Source of the DNA: a virus
DNA: 64,000 nt
Strand: one strand, 5' to 3'
IMG/VR virus record: IMGVR_UViG_3300046804_005146
Coordinates: 17,509 to 81,508 of that record
The position numbers and the translations under genes were made by a program. Positions within the stretch are counted from its first letter, which is position 1. The number at the start of each line of letters is the position of its first letter. Shown here piece by piece: positions 47,030 to 55,713 of the stretch. The notes under the pieces were generated by a model. That model was not told the DNA's origin, searched no databases, and was given only the letters and a program-made list of their open reading frames with translations.

Positions 47030-47433
47030 TTTTTAATTTTCCAACAATTGTTTCTATTGTCGTAGTACATTTGTATTCCCATTTTACCACCTAAAGTATA
47101 AAGTTCACCTCTCACTGGTTGCTTATCTTTAAGAAAATGCTTTACAATAAATCCTATATCTTTACTATTTAAAGTATACTCTCTACCAGAGCCTATTGGT
47201 AAAGCTTTTAAATCTTCTATTTTTTTATTACTACCTTCTTTAAATCCTAAATAATCAGGCATTAAGTTTAAATGCTTTCTTTTACCACTCTTATTTGCAT
47301 TACCAAGAGGGTTTTGTTGTCTATGCTTTACAGACTTGACACCAGATAATGCAGGTCTGTTAATATCCCTTTTTACTGGAGTAGCAGGGTTTCTTTTAGC
47401 TTTATCTTTAAAAAAATCTCCAAACTTAATCAC
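47026..47433 (-). CDS. Hypothetical late protein, basic, 135 residues
   Basis: GTG start at 47433, 5 nt after a perfect TATAAATA (47439-47446). A Met further upstream (47463) lies inside the terminator hairpin of the preceding gene and is rejected. It begins VIKFGDFFKDKAKRNPATPVKRD, then a basic low-complexity part and a C-terminal domain (YTLNSKDIGFIVKHFLKDKQPVRGELYTLGGKMGIQMYY). Function unknown; co-transcribed with the gp14-like gene. Confidence 0.65.
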   Translation of the reverse strand: MIKFGDFFKDKAKRNPATPVKRDINRPALSGVKSVKHRQQNPLGNANKSGKRKHLNLMPDYLGFKEGSNKKIEDLKALPIGSGREYTLNSKDIGFIVKHFLKDKQPVRGELYTLGGKMGIQMYYDNRNNCWKIKK

Positions 47434-47438
47434 ATTAT

Positions 47439-47446
47439 TATTTATA
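47439..47446 (-). promoter_or_regulatory. T4 late promoter TATAAATA (minus)
   Basis: Perfect octamer ending 5 nt before the GTG at 47433, identical in layout to the one at 10210-10217. Confidence 0.75.
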
Positions 47447-47451
47447 CAAAA

Positions 47452-47477
47452 AAAAGCCTGCATTGCTGCAGGCTTTT
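47452..47477 (-). terminator. Rho-independent terminator (minus)
   Basis: Perfect 11-bp stem AAAAGCCTGCA / TGCAGGCTTTT with a GCAA (GNRA) loop on the minus strand, followed by a U tract. It ends the transcript of 48474-47497. Confidence 0.9.
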
Positions 47478-47496
47478 AATTTAATCTACTTTATTT

Positions 47497-48474
47497 TTAT
47501 ACCCCGAAGAACTCCTGGTTATTACCAGTGATTTTACTGTGTGGCTTGTTTGCGCCATGCTTTGTTAAGCCAAGACCAGCTGAATCTGCTACAGCTGAAC
47601 CTTTTCCGTCTACTGTGCTACCTACTTTACCTTCGCCTGGACCTTTACCTTTACTTGATAAACTGCTGGTCTTGTCACCGACTTTATTATTCTTACCGGT
47701 CATCATACCAACCTTATCTGGTAAGTCTTTACCTTTACCGTCCACTTGAGCACCCTTTAGCTTACCATGACCTTTTCCTTTTGTCTTCATGTTAGCTTCT
47801 ACGATGGTTGATTCTTTCTTAACTTCGTGTTCATCTTCTTCTGCATCTTCTTCACCATCAGCATCTTCTTCTGAACCTAGGTCTTCACCACCCATATCTT
47901 CACCTTCTAAATCTTCACCACCCATATCTTCTAGGCCTTCATCTCCTAAACCTTCGTCTGTATCAACTTGAGCAAGAATTGCTCTTAAACATTCAACTTG
48001 ATCAGCGGTTAATGTGACTGTAATATCACCGCCAATTTCTTCTCCTCCCATATCTTCACCAGCATCGTCACCGATACCGAGAGCATCGAGGTCAGCTGCT
48101 TGTTCATTTCCGTCCATTACTTCTTCGAATAGTTTATCAAAAGTAGAATTCATATTATTATTTATATGTGCTTTAGTTGTTTTTTCCATATTTTTGTCAA
48201 AATTTTCGCCTGCAAGAGTGAATCTATCAACTTCGAACGCATGTTCTTTCTTTTGTTTATCACTCATTGTGTGAGTGTCAATGATGTCTTTATTTACCCC
48301 GCTTGCTTCTCCGGGTCCAGAATTTTTAAAAGCAAATCCTTGTACCTTTTTATCATTTAGATCCATAGGCTTAGGACCAGGCTTGGTGTTCATTTTTACT
48401 GTTTTAGCTTTTTCAGTTAAAACTTGTTTAGAGTATAAATCCCATATCTCTAATAGATTACGTGCTTGCGACAT
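47497..48474 (-). CDS. Acidic/basic low-complexity late protein with LxE leader, possible head scaffold or internal protein
   Basis: 325 residues. It begins MSQARNLLEIWDLYSKQVLTEK, with L19-T20-E21 as a candidate prohead-protease site. Residues about 108-225 are very acidic with imperfect repeats of DMGGEDL, broken by a hydrophobic strand (DITVTLTADQVECLRAIL). Residues 230-310 are Gly/Lys rich (KGKGHGKLKG), so the protein is strongly bipolar. A second in-frame start at 48153 with its own perfect late promoter could give a 218-residue form. Possibly a head core protein; not recognised by name. Confidence 0.6.
   Translation of the reverse strand: MSQARNLLEIWDLYSKQVLTEKAKTVKMNTKPGPKPMDLNDKKVQGFAFKNSGPGEASGVNKDIIDTHTMSDKQKKEHAFEVDRFTLAGENFDKNMEKTTKAHINNNMNSTFDKLFEEVMDGNEQAADLDALGIGDDAGEDMGGEEIGGDITVTLTADQVECLRAILAQVDTDEGLGDEGLEDMGGEDLEGEDMGGEDLGSEEDADGEEDAEEDEHEVKKESTIVEANMKTKGKGHGKLKGAQVDGKGKDLPDKVGMMTGKNNKVGDKTSSLSSKGKGPGEGKVGSTVDGKGSAVADSAGLGLTKHGANKPHSKITGNNQEFFGV
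48159..48166 (-). promoter_or_regulatory. Internal T4 late promoter TATAAATA (minus)
   Basis: Lies inside the 47497-48474 coding region, ending exactly 5 nt before an in-frame ATG at 48153 that would begin MNSTFDKLFEEVMDG (L8-F9-E10). Confidence 0.6.
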
Positions 48475-48481
48475 GTAAATA
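48474..48481 (+). promoter_or_regulatory. Late-type octamer TGTAAATA (plus)
   Basis: Ends 6 nt before the GTG of gp17 at 48488; overlaps the minus-strand octamer at 48480-48487. Confidence 0.4.
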
Positions 48482-48487
48482 TTTATT
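48480..48487 (-). promoter_or_regulatory. Late-type octamer AATAAATA (minus)
   Basis: Ends 5 nt before the ATG at 48474; forms a divergent pair with the gp17 promoter. Confidence 0.6.
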
Positions 48488-50179
48488 GTGAGCGCTGTTA
48501 AAAACAGACAAAACTACCTGAATAACCCGAATTTACCTTCGGTCGATGCAGTTCATGAATATACACCGGAGATGGTGGCTCAAATAAAAAAGTGTTCTTT
48601 AAACATACTTTATTTTGCAGAAAACTTCTTTCACATAGTATCTCTTGATGAAGGTAAACAAACAATAGCCTTGCATCCTTGTCAAAAAAGAGTGTTACGC
48701 AAGATGAGAGATAATAGATTTTTCGTTCTATTAGCAAGTAGACAGATTGGTAAAACCACTCTAATGACAATCTATGCATTATGGATAGCTTGCTTTCAAA
48801 AAGATCAATCTATATTAATAGTAGCAAATAAAGAAGACACTGCAATAGAAATTTTCAGAAGAGTACGTTTAGCGTATGAAGAGTTACCAAATTGGCTCAA
48901 ACCCGGTGTAAAAGAATACGGTAAAACGTCCATGGCCCTTGGTAACGGTACAATGATCGGTATATCAACCACCACTGGTACAGCTGCCAGAGGTAAATCT
49001 ATAAATGTATTAATTCTGGACGAGCTTGCATTTATTGATGATGGTTTAGTGAATGATTTTTGGAAATCAGTCTACCCTATCGTATCGTCTTCTAAAAAAT
49101 CAAAAATTTTAATTGCATCTACAGCAAACGGTACAGGTAATTTGTTCTATAATTTATATACAGGAGCAGAGCAAAATAAAAACGGATGGGCTTGTGATAA
49201 AATTTTATGGAATGAAATTCCAGGTAGAAATGAATTGTGGAAATTGCAAACAATGGCCACGATTGGTAGTAAAGAAGCATTTGATCAAGAATTTGGATGC
49301 GAATTTATAGATGGTGGTGACAGTATTATTGATGATGAGTTGAACAATAGATTAAATGCAGGAGTAAAACAGCCAAAATATGTAATGGATGAAGGGTGTT
49401 ATCAAGTATGGGAAGAACCAAAAGATGATAAAATTTATGTAGCTGGTGTTGATACTAGTGAAGGTGTAGGTAAAGACGCTTCTGTTATTAATATATTCGA
49501 CATAACAGATTTAACTAATATTAAACAGGTAGCATGTTTTCATAGTAATCAAATACCTCCAGCTAAATTTGTCGTTAAATTGGTGGAGATACTAACACAA
49601 TGGGGTAAACCAATAACTTGTGTTGAAAGAAATAGCTGTGGGTCACAAGTGGTAGATAATCTCAGACACTATTACAATTACGAAAACATTGTATCATGGG
49701 GAGCTTCAGCAGCTGGAAGAGAAAAAGCTCAATTAGGCATAGTTAACCATACGAACACAAAGTTTACAGGTATCACAAACATGAGATACTGGGTAAATCA
49801 GCTACAAGTAGTACAAATAAGAGATACAAACTTAGTTAAAGAACTAAAAAACTTTGTAAGAAATCCTAACTTAACTTGGAGTGCAAAAAAAGGTACAAAT
49901 ATACATGATGATAGAGTTATGAGTATGGTTTGGGGTCTAATTGTATTAGACCCACTAGTAGCTCCAAATTATTTTGAAATAGTTCAAAATGATAATAACA
50001 ATCGACCCTTAATAATTAAGCAACTAGATTTTGGAATTAAATATTTTACAAGTCCTAACTCAATGTATAATGAAAGTGGTGAATACGCATCAGCCTTACC
50101 CTTTATGTTCGGTGGTAACAATAAAGTAAATGATGATATGTCTGCATTATTTGAACAAGGTTATAGACCATTATTATGA
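48488..50179 (+). CDS. 17: Large terminase gp17
   Basis: 563 residues (T4 gp17 is 610), GTG start. ATPase: FFVLLASRQIGKTTLMTIYAL (Walker A), NVLILDELAFIDDG (Walker B and catalytic Glu) and LIASTANGTGN (coupling motif). Nuclease: YVAGVDTSEGVGKDAS, ITCVERNSCGSQV and IHDDRVMSM supply the D-E-D metal site. It packages DNA into proheads. It overlaps the next gene by 4 nt and has a late-type octamer upstream. Confidence 0.96.
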   Translation: MSAVKNRQNYLNNPNLPSVDAVHEYTPEMVAQIKKCSLNILYFAENFFHIVSLDEGKQTIALHPCQKRVLRKMRDNRFFVLLASRQIGKTTLMTIYALWIACFQKDQSILIVANKEDTAIEIFRRVRLAYEELPNWLKPGVKEYGKTSMALGNGTMIGISTTTGTAARGKSINVLILDELAFIDDGLVNDFWKSVYPIVSSSKKSKILIASTANGTGNLFYNLYTGAEQNKNGWACDKILWNEIPGRNELWKLQTMATIGSKEAFDQEFGCEFIDGGDSIIDDELNNRLNAGVKQPKYVMDEGCYQVWEEPKDDKIYVAGVDTSEGVGKDASVINIFDITDLTNIKQVACFHSNQIPPAKFVVKLVEILTQWGKPITCVERNSCGSQVVDNLRHYYNYENIVSWGASAAGREKAQLGIVNHTNTKFTGITNMRYWVNQLQVVQIRDTNLVKELKNFVRNPNLTWSAKKGTNIHDDRVMSMVWGLIVLDPLVAPNYFEIVQNDNNNRPLIIKQLDFGIKYFTSPNSMYNESGEYASALPFMFGGNNKVNDDMSALFEQGYRPLL

Positions 50180-50757
50180 TACAACAAGAAATTTTACAAT
50201 CTCAGCTTAATAAAAGTAGAAAAGATAAATTTCTATTAATTTTAACCGTTCCACCTGCATTAAAAGAAGTAAACAAGACAGGAATGACTCAAAGACAGGT
50301 AAATGCTTTATCAATAGATACTTTACAATTTTCCGTATACGGTGATATATTACCTAAAATAGAGATACCAGCGGTGGTAGCAACTTATTCTAATCAATCT
50401 TATAAATTATCATCTTATACCCGTCCTCCATACGAAGATGTAACAGTTAACTTTACAATAGATAACAAATTTAACAATTATTGGGTTATCTACAAGTGGT
50501 TAGATGTATTGAATGATGATAAAAGATCATATCATGACGCTAAAAATATTACAGACGGTAAAATACAGCCTTTAAATTATCAAGCTAATTTTACTTTACT
50601 GGGATTAGATGAATTTGATACACCTATCATAAAATTTATATATACTCAAGCCTTTCCAGTGTCTCTAGATGGGATAAACTATTCGTATAGAGATGCAGGT
50701 GAAATAGAAAGCAGTTTCACATTCGCATTTTCTCAATTCCTAGCTGAACCTTTATAA
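50176..50757 (+). CDS. Tail tube-fold protein (gp19-like), between gp17 and gp18
   Basis: 193 residues. DKFLLILTVPPALKEV opens, LPKIEIPAVVATYSNQSYKLSSYTRPPYEDVTVNFTID follows, and the end is a beta run with GEIESSFTFAFSQFLAEPL. A strand-rich chain with the P-x-x-x-x-P/xVTV layout and a Phe-rich last strand is typical of phage tail tube proteins. It is a second tube-like gene next to gp18 in addition to gp19 at 53413; it may be a tube end or terminator piece. Assignment is by pattern. Confidence 0.55.
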   Translation: MIQQEILQSQLNKSRKDKFLLILTVPPALKEVNKTGMTQRQVNALSIDTLQFSVYGDILPKIEIPAVVATYSNQSYKLSSYTRPPYEDVTVNFTIDNKFNNYWVIYKWLDVLNDDKRSYHDAKNITDGKIQPLNYQANFTLLGLDEFDTPIIKFIYTQAFPVSLDGINYSYRDAGEIESSFTFAFSQFLAEPL

Positions 50758-50773
50758 TAATTGTCCGCAAAAC

Positions 50774-50781
50774 CATAAATA
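50774..50781 (+). promoter_or_regulatory. Late-type octamer CATAAATA
   Basis: Ends 7 nt before the gp18 ATG at 50789. Confidence 0.55.
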
Positions 50782-50788
50782 ATATCAT

Positions 50789-53200
50789 ATGGCGCGTACA
50801 ATTCAAAGTCCCGGTGTTGAAATCAACGAAATCGATCTTAGTCAGACAGCAGCGTTACCTACTGGTACAAATGTTTTAGTTGCAGGTTTCGCTCCAAAAG
50901 GTCCGACTGATGAGCTTCTCACAGTTACCACTCTTAGCGAATTTGAGCAAATTTACGGTACCCCTGTAGCTCCTGCAGAAAGATACTTTTATCATACAGT
51001 AGCTCCTCTGTTTAATTCACCAGCTACCGTTCAAGTATATAGATTACCATACGGCGCTAATAACGGTACAGGGTTTGGCAGCAATTATGGTACCTTAATT
51101 TACCCAGTTACTGCTGTAGATATTTCAAATGACGGTGGTGATCGTCAATTCGGTAGAGTTTTAACAACCTACACACAATTTAATTCAGGTGTATTATATC
51201 TTGTTGGTCAACCAACACACGCTGAACTAAATTACGATCAATATAAGGATTTTACAACAAATAATGTATGGTCTAATTCCATGATTGCAAAGCCAACATC
51301 AGTTGGTCTTTCAACAGCATTAAGTAGAGCCGGTATTGTTGTTGTCAACAAAGCACAAACCACTATTAACAATAGTTTTGAAGGTTATTATGTAGGTTTA
51401 GCTGATAACACGAAAATGTCACCAGCTTACAATTACGATAATGTTGTGAGAGTTGAGACAGTAACACAATCAGCCACACAAACTCTAGATTATATTACAC
51501 TTCCGTTCACTAGATTGAATTTCAATCTATCTTCTACTACTGACAGTGTACTTAACACCCAATTCAATAGTAGTATTTCACAGGTAATGGAAGACGCTGC
51601 ACAATTTGACATCAATGTAAGAGGTTACGACGATACCTTAACATTAGGTGTATTTAAATTACGTCAATCTACATTTTCACCAGATACAACAAAGCTTGAT
51701 TACTCATTAGCTGAACGTTATGTTGGATCTGTTGACTATTATAGAGAAGTAAATTCACAAAACGGTGGAAAGCCAAGAAGTTTCTTTATTGGTACTGCAG
51801 AAGATCAATCACCAAACATTGAAGTATATGTTAATGATTATCTTTCACATAAAAATGGCACAACTTGGCTAAACCTCTCTGGTAATCCAGGTAATAAGAT
51901 AAGAATGATTACCACTGAATACGCTAATGTAGCAAACATGATGATACAATTAAGTGCTGCATATGGCTGTCAATCAACTGGTAACGTTACAACATTAACT
52001 AACGTACTACAAACTATCTACAATAACGGTGTAGGTAGTAGTAATAACAGCGGTTCAATGTATAGAGCAGACTCATTACTACCAGTAGGTGCATATCAAA
52101 GTTCAAATACTCTATCAAAAGACTTAGGTTCAATTCCTGCTAAACTTGACAGAATGTTTGATATAGTTGAAGACACTGAACTGTTTAATATTGATCTAAC
52201 AACCGATGGTGGTCTATCAACAATATTTGCAGTATCAGAATACTTAAATGACACTGCACCATTACCATCAGGCATCAAATACTTTAATGATAATATTGAT
52301 GTAGCAGCTATTGACGGTCTATCACAAACAGATCCAACATCTATTGGAGGTAGTGCTGGTAAATTTAGAGAAGACTGGTCAACAATCTTCTTAAGATACA
52401 ACAACTTTGCACAATACAGAAGAAAAGATCACTTGTTTATAGCAGATCTACCAAGACACATCTTTATCCAAGGTGCAAATACACTAACCTTAAGTGATCC
52501 AAACAATACGTTCTCACAAAACATATTCAACCCAATTAAGAATATACTAGCAGTTGCTAATACAAGCTATGCTACAACATATGCAAATTGGGCTAAAGTA
52601 TATGACTCATATCTTGATGATCAATGCTGGGTACCATTCTCAGGTTCAATTGCAGCAACAATGGCAAACACAGATGCTAACTTCCAGCCATGGTATGCAC
52701 CAGCAGGCTTTACAAGAGGTGTAGTAGCTGGCGTTAATAACGTTGCTCTATTCCCGAAACAGAAGCAAAGAGACCAATTATACAAGATTAGCGTAAATCC
52801 AATCACATTGTTCCCAAATGATGGTATTGTAATTTACGGTCAAAAGACACTTCTTAAGAGACCAAGTGCATTTGACAGAATTAACGTACGTAGATTGTTC
52901 TTAGCATTAGAGAAAGCTACAAATGCAACAGTTAAATACTTTGTATTTGAGCCAAACACTCTACTAACAAGAACAAGAGTCGTTAATACACTCAATCCTA
53001 TATTCGATAATGCTAAAAACACTGAAGGTGTTTATGATTACCTAATCGTATGCGATGAACGTAACAACACACCAGCAGTAATTGATGCAAACGAATTAGT
53101 AGTAGACATTTATCTAAAGCCAGTTCGTACAGCAGAGTTCATTCTAGTCAACTTCTATGCTACTAGAACAGATACAAACTTTAACGAACTTGTAAGTTAA
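50789..53200 (+). CDS. 18: Tail sheath protein gp18
   Basis: 803 residues (T4 gp18 is 659). ARTIQSPGVEINEIDLSQTA is the usual sheath start. The C-terminal domain has RRLFLALEKATNATVKYFVFEPN, YDYLIVCDERNNTPAVIDANELVVDIYLKPVRTAEFILVNFYAT, which is the conserved sheath C-terminal block. The extra length lies in the middle (about 150-480), where an outer protrusion domain is inserted. Codons in the second half are enriched in ACA, CTA and CCA. Confidence 0.94.
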   Translation: MARTIQSPGVEINEIDLSQTAALPTGTNVLVAGFAPKGPTDELLTVTTLSEFEQIYGTPVAPAERYFYHTVAPLFNSPATVQVYRLPYGANNGTGFGSNYGTLIYPVTAVDISNDGGDRQFGRVLTTYTQFNSGVLYLVGQPTHAELNYDQYKDFTTNNVWSNSMIAKPTSVGLSTALSRAGIVVVNKAQTTINNSFEGYYVGLADNTKMSPAYNYDNVVRVETVTQSATQTLDYITLPFTRLNFNLSSTTDSVLNTQFNSSISQVMEDAAQFDINVRGYDDTLTLGVFKLRQSTFSPDTTKLDYSLAERYVGSVDYYREVNSQNGGKPRSFFIGTAEDQSPNIEVYVNDYLSHKNGTTWLNLSGNPGNKIRMITTEYANVANMMIQLSAAYGCQSTGNVTTLTNVLQTIYNNGVGSSNNSGSMYRADSLLPVGAYQSSNTLSKDLGSIPAKLDRMFDIVEDTELFNIDLTTDGGLSTIFAVSEYLNDTAPLPSGIKYFNDNIDVAAIDGLSQTDPTSIGGSAGKFREDWSTIFLRYNNFAQYRRKDHLFIADLPRHIFIQGANTLTLSDPNNTFSQNIFNPIKNILAVANTSYATTYANWAKVYDSYLDDQCWVPFSGSIAATMANTDANFQPWYAPAGFTRGVVAGVNNVALFPKQKQRDQLYKISVNPITLFPNDGIVIYGQKTLLKRPSAFDRINVRRLFLALEKATNATVKYFVFEPNTLLTRTRVVNTLNPIFDNAKNTEGVYDYLIVCDERNNTPAVIDANELVVDIYLKPVRTAEFILVNFYATRTDTNFNELVS

Positions 53201-53202
53201 TT

Positions 53203-53400
53203 ATGAGTCTAAATAAAGGACAAACAGTATATTTCACCACTTCGTTTGATAATAATGAACGAAGTGGTGTTATCCAAGAAGTAACCTCAGTTGGTTACTT
53301 GATAAACGGTGTGTGGTATTCTAGAAATGATGTTAAAGTAAGAAACGTACTTTTAGACAGCCGAAACACAACAAACACTCATCAATTAATACTAGGATAA
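53203..53400 (+). CDS. Small hypothetical protein between gp18 and gp19
   Basis: 65 residues. Starts MSLNKGQTVYFTTSFDNNERSGVIQEV; a single small beta-barrel is likely (GQTVYF ... SGVIQEVTSVGYLINGVWYSRNDVKV), similar to short SH3-like proteins. It begins 2 nt after gp18. Function unknown; could be a tail accessory protein. Confidence 0.65.
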   Translation: MSLNKGQTVYFTTSFDNNERSGVIQEVTSVGYLINGVWYSRNDVKVRNVLLDSRNTTNTHQLILG

Positions 53401-53407
53401 TTAAATA
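53400..53407 (+). promoter_or_regulatory. Late-type octamer ATTAAATA
   Basis: Ends 5 nt before the gp19 ATG at 53413. Confidence 0.5.
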
Positions 53408-53412
53408 ATAAT

Positions 53413-53955
53413 ATGGCCGACGTAAAACAAACAATTCAAGACTTTTACACACAAGCGCAGTCAAAAGATTTCGCACGTACAAATCTTTTTAGAGTATTAA
53501 ACATTGACTTCGGTAATGGTACCCCGTTATTTGGTGAAACTGACCTAGTATATGCAAGAACAGCAACATTACCAGCTAAAGCTATCAATAATGTTGAAGC
53601 CCCATACATGGGTCTCAAGTTTAACGTACCTGGTGTAGTAGATTACCCAAACAGCAGTAACTATACGATTAATTTTTATTGCGATGAAGCTCAAGCTTTA
53701 AGAGAAAAGTTTTTAAATATTGTTACAAATACATTTGATGATGCTACCAGTACAGGTAACTATTTCATGCCTAAGCAGACATCAGTAATGGACTTAGTGC
53801 AATTAAACAAACAGTTAGTAAGAGTTGCACAATATCAATTAGTGGGTGTTTCAATCAGAAATGTCGGTGAATTATCTTACGATATGACATCAAACGGTGA
53901 TATAGTAAGTTTCGATGTTTCAGTTGCTTATCACTATTTCAGAAAAACAGGTTAA
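53413..53955 (+). CDS. 19: Tail tube protein gp19
   Basis: 180 residues (T4 gp19 is 163). SKDFARTNLFRVLNIDFGNG, ATLPAKAINNVEAPYMGLKFNVPGVVDYPNSSNYTINFYCDE and a last strand (DIVSFDVSVAYHYFRKTG) form the standard tube protein order: N-terminal helix, P-x-x-x-x-x-V-P loop, YTINF strand and terminal strand. It stacks to form the tube inside the gp18 sheath. A terminator follows. Confidence 0.9.
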   Translation: MADVKQTIQDFYTQAQSKDFARTNLFRVLNIDFGNGTPLFGETDLVYARTATLPAKAINNVEAPYMGLKFNVPGVVDYPNSSNYTINFYCDEAQALREKFLNIVTNTFDDATSTGNYFMPKQTSVMDLVQLNKQLVRVAQYQLVGVSIRNVGELSYDMTSNGDIVSFDVSVAYHYFRKTG

Positions 53956-53976
53956 TAGGTATAGTTTCACTGTTGT

Positions 53977-54009
53977 AAAGCGATACGAATAATCGTATCG
54001 CTTTTTTTT
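53977..54009 (+). terminator. Rho-independent terminator after gp19
   Basis: Stem AAAGCGATACGA / TCGTATCGCTTT with ATAA loop, then a run of T (54002-54009). Confidence 0.92.
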
Positions 54010-54010
54010 G

Positions 54011-54018
54011 CTTAAATA
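54011..54018 (+). promoter_or_regulatory. Late-type octamer CTTAAATA
   Basis: Ends 6 nt before the ATG at 54025 and directly follows the terminator. Confidence 0.4.
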
Positions 54019-54024
54019 TTTGAT

Positions 54025-54930
54025 ATGGCAAGCCCTTTAGACCCATCTAATGCTTTTTTACAAGCAGCTAGTGAACCTGTAGTAGGGTTACCACCATTTG
54101 AAGTAGCAGGAAACGTTGTTAGAGGGGTACCAGTTCCTTTTAATGCTGCTCAACCAAGTTTAAATCTATTAGGAGTTAATATACCAGGTGTACCTTTAAT
54201 TAGTTTCAGAGATTATTTCCTAACTCAAATGGAATCTTGGGTCACAGCTCTTCCATTAAGAACTCAGTGGGTGTTATTTTTTGATACCTTTCCAGCAGGC
54301 ATTAATTCATCTCTAATTCAAAGTTTAGAACCAACAGACGGTAACAAATTAAATTTCAATGTAAGTAAAGCTAAAAATATATTAACATCTTACCCATTAC
54401 AAGGTGTTGTTGGCTGTATTTTTGCACAAGGCATCAGTATTCCGACTGAAAATTTGATAGCAGATTCTGCTAACTTAGATAATAATAGAGGCTTTATAAA
54501 AGGAACTATATTAAGAGATAGAGATTCTTTTGCTGCTAATCCTTTAACTGTTGAATTTAGAGAAACCAACACATCATTTGTTGACCTAGTATTAAGACCA
54601 TGGCTTATGTTAGCTAGTCATGCTGGATATGTAGCAAGGAAAAAAACAGATCCAAAATACTGTAAAGCTAACATCACCATTATTCAGTATACAAGATCTT
54701 ATCAAAAATTATCTCAAGTACCAAGAAAAATTTGGCAATTTTATAATTGCGTACCATTGAATATTGCGGTACGTAATTTAACATATGATACAGAAGCGAT
54801 GGAAAAGTATGATGTATCATTTGCTTACGATTCATATGGTGTACAAGACAACTTGTATTTACCAGTTCCTGATTTAATCAAAAGATTCACAAGCGGTCAA
54901 ATTCCTCGTATTTCACCGTTTCAAAGATGA
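54025..54930 (+). CDS. 54: Baseplate tube initiator, gp54-like
   Basis: 301 residues (T4 gp54 is 320). The second half shares the tube fold: LTVEFRETNTSFVDLVLRPWLMLASHAGYVARK, KANITIIQYTRSYQKLSQVPRKIWQFYNCVPLNIA and a terminal strand, YDVSFAYDSYG. The N-terminal half is Pro/Gly/Val rich. A tube-like domain with a larger N-terminal part at the start of the baseplate block fits the gp54 tube initiator; gp48 is more likely at 58140. It overlaps the next gene by 4 nt. Confidence 0.6.
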   Translation: MASPLDPSNAFLQAASEPVVGLPPFEVAGNVVRGVPVPFNAAQPSLNLLGVNIPGVPLISFRDYFLTQMESWVTALPLRTQWVLFFDTFPAGINSSLIQSLEPTDGNKLNFNVSKAKNILTSYPLQGVVGCIFAQGISIPTENLIADSANLDNNRGFIKGTILRDRDSFAANPLTVEFRETNTSFVDLVLRPWLMLASHAGYVARKKTDPKYCKANITIIQYTRSYQKLSQVPRKIWQFYNCVPLNIAVRNLTYDTEAMEKYDVSFAYDSYGVQDNLYLPVPDLIKRFTSGQIPRISPFQR

Positions 54931-55709
54931 GTTTTAAATTTGTTTTACCAGTAGAAATAAACGGCACCACTTATCATCTTGATGAACCGTCTTATTACGA
55001 TTACAAAAATTTAGTTAAAACTATTATAGACGATGATCCAGATAAACTAAATAGAGCTTTTGAAAATTTTTTAGCTACTTATACAAATTACAGCTCATCA
55101 AAGACGAATAATATTGTCAAATTTTTATTATTAATAAAATTACGAACACTTATATTAGGAAATTATGTAGAGTTTGATGTCAATAAAACGAGAGTTAATT
55201 ACGACTTAAATAAAGTGTTTGAGTTTTTTAATAAACCAACTATTAACTATACAACTAATATATCAGGGACGGAGTTTGAATTTGGTCCTCCCACTTCATT
55301 ATATGTGAGTGATAATATTTTTAATCTAGTTATGGACTGTTTGTATAGAATGGATGGTATAGAACTATCTAACCAGGATAAACAAAATTTACCTGCATTA
55401 CCGGTAATGTCTATATCTAAAAATTTACTAGAAAATATATCAATAACTATGAAAATCGATTTTATTGATATAACTTTATGGCCATTTGATACATCATTTT
55501 TGTATTTTCTTAAATCAATCTATATGTATAATATACAAGGTCTATACGATCTAGAATACACGTTAAGACGGAACTTAAATTTTTCTGCTTTAGATTTTAG
55601 TTCCGTATCTTTTGCTGAATGTAACGTGTTGTATAAGAATTTTGAAAAAGAGGTAACAGATCAAGAAAAACGGAACAGTATTGATAACAACAAAGGGCCT
55701 ATTATATAA
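54927..55709 (+). CDS. Hypothetical baseplate-region protein, 260 residues
   Basis: Starts MSFKFVLPVEINGTTYHLDEPSYYDYKNLVKTI. Helical and strand mix rich in Asn, Leu and Ile, no recognised motif. It is co-translated with the gp54-like gene (4-nt overlap) and lies just before the gp26-like hub gene. A baseplate hub assembly role (as for T4 gp51 or gp26) is possible from its size and place only. Confidence 0.5.
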   Translation: MSFKFVLPVEINGTTYHLDEPSYYDYKNLVKTIIDDDPDKLNRAFENFLATYTNYSSSKTNNIVKFLLLIKLRTLILGNYVEFDVNKTRVNYDLNKVFEFFNKPTINYTTNISGTEFEFGPPTSLYVSDNIFNLVMDCLYRMDGIELSNQDKQNLPALPVMSISKNLLENISITMKIDFIDITLWPFDTSFLYFLKSIYMYNIQGLYDLEYTLRRNLNFSALDFSSVSFAECNVLYKNFEKEVTDQEKRNSIDNNKGPII

Positions 55710-55713
55710 TATT

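Noticed and set aside
47434-47463. Met start at 47463 for the 135-residue basic protein
   Set aside because: This Met is inside the terminator hairpin of the preceding gene and upstream of the late promoter; GTG at 47433 fits.
47789-48274. Plus-strand Ser/Pro-rich open frames
   Set aside because: Antisense shadows of the acidic repeat region; composition mirrors Gly/Glu/Asp codons of the minus-strand gene.
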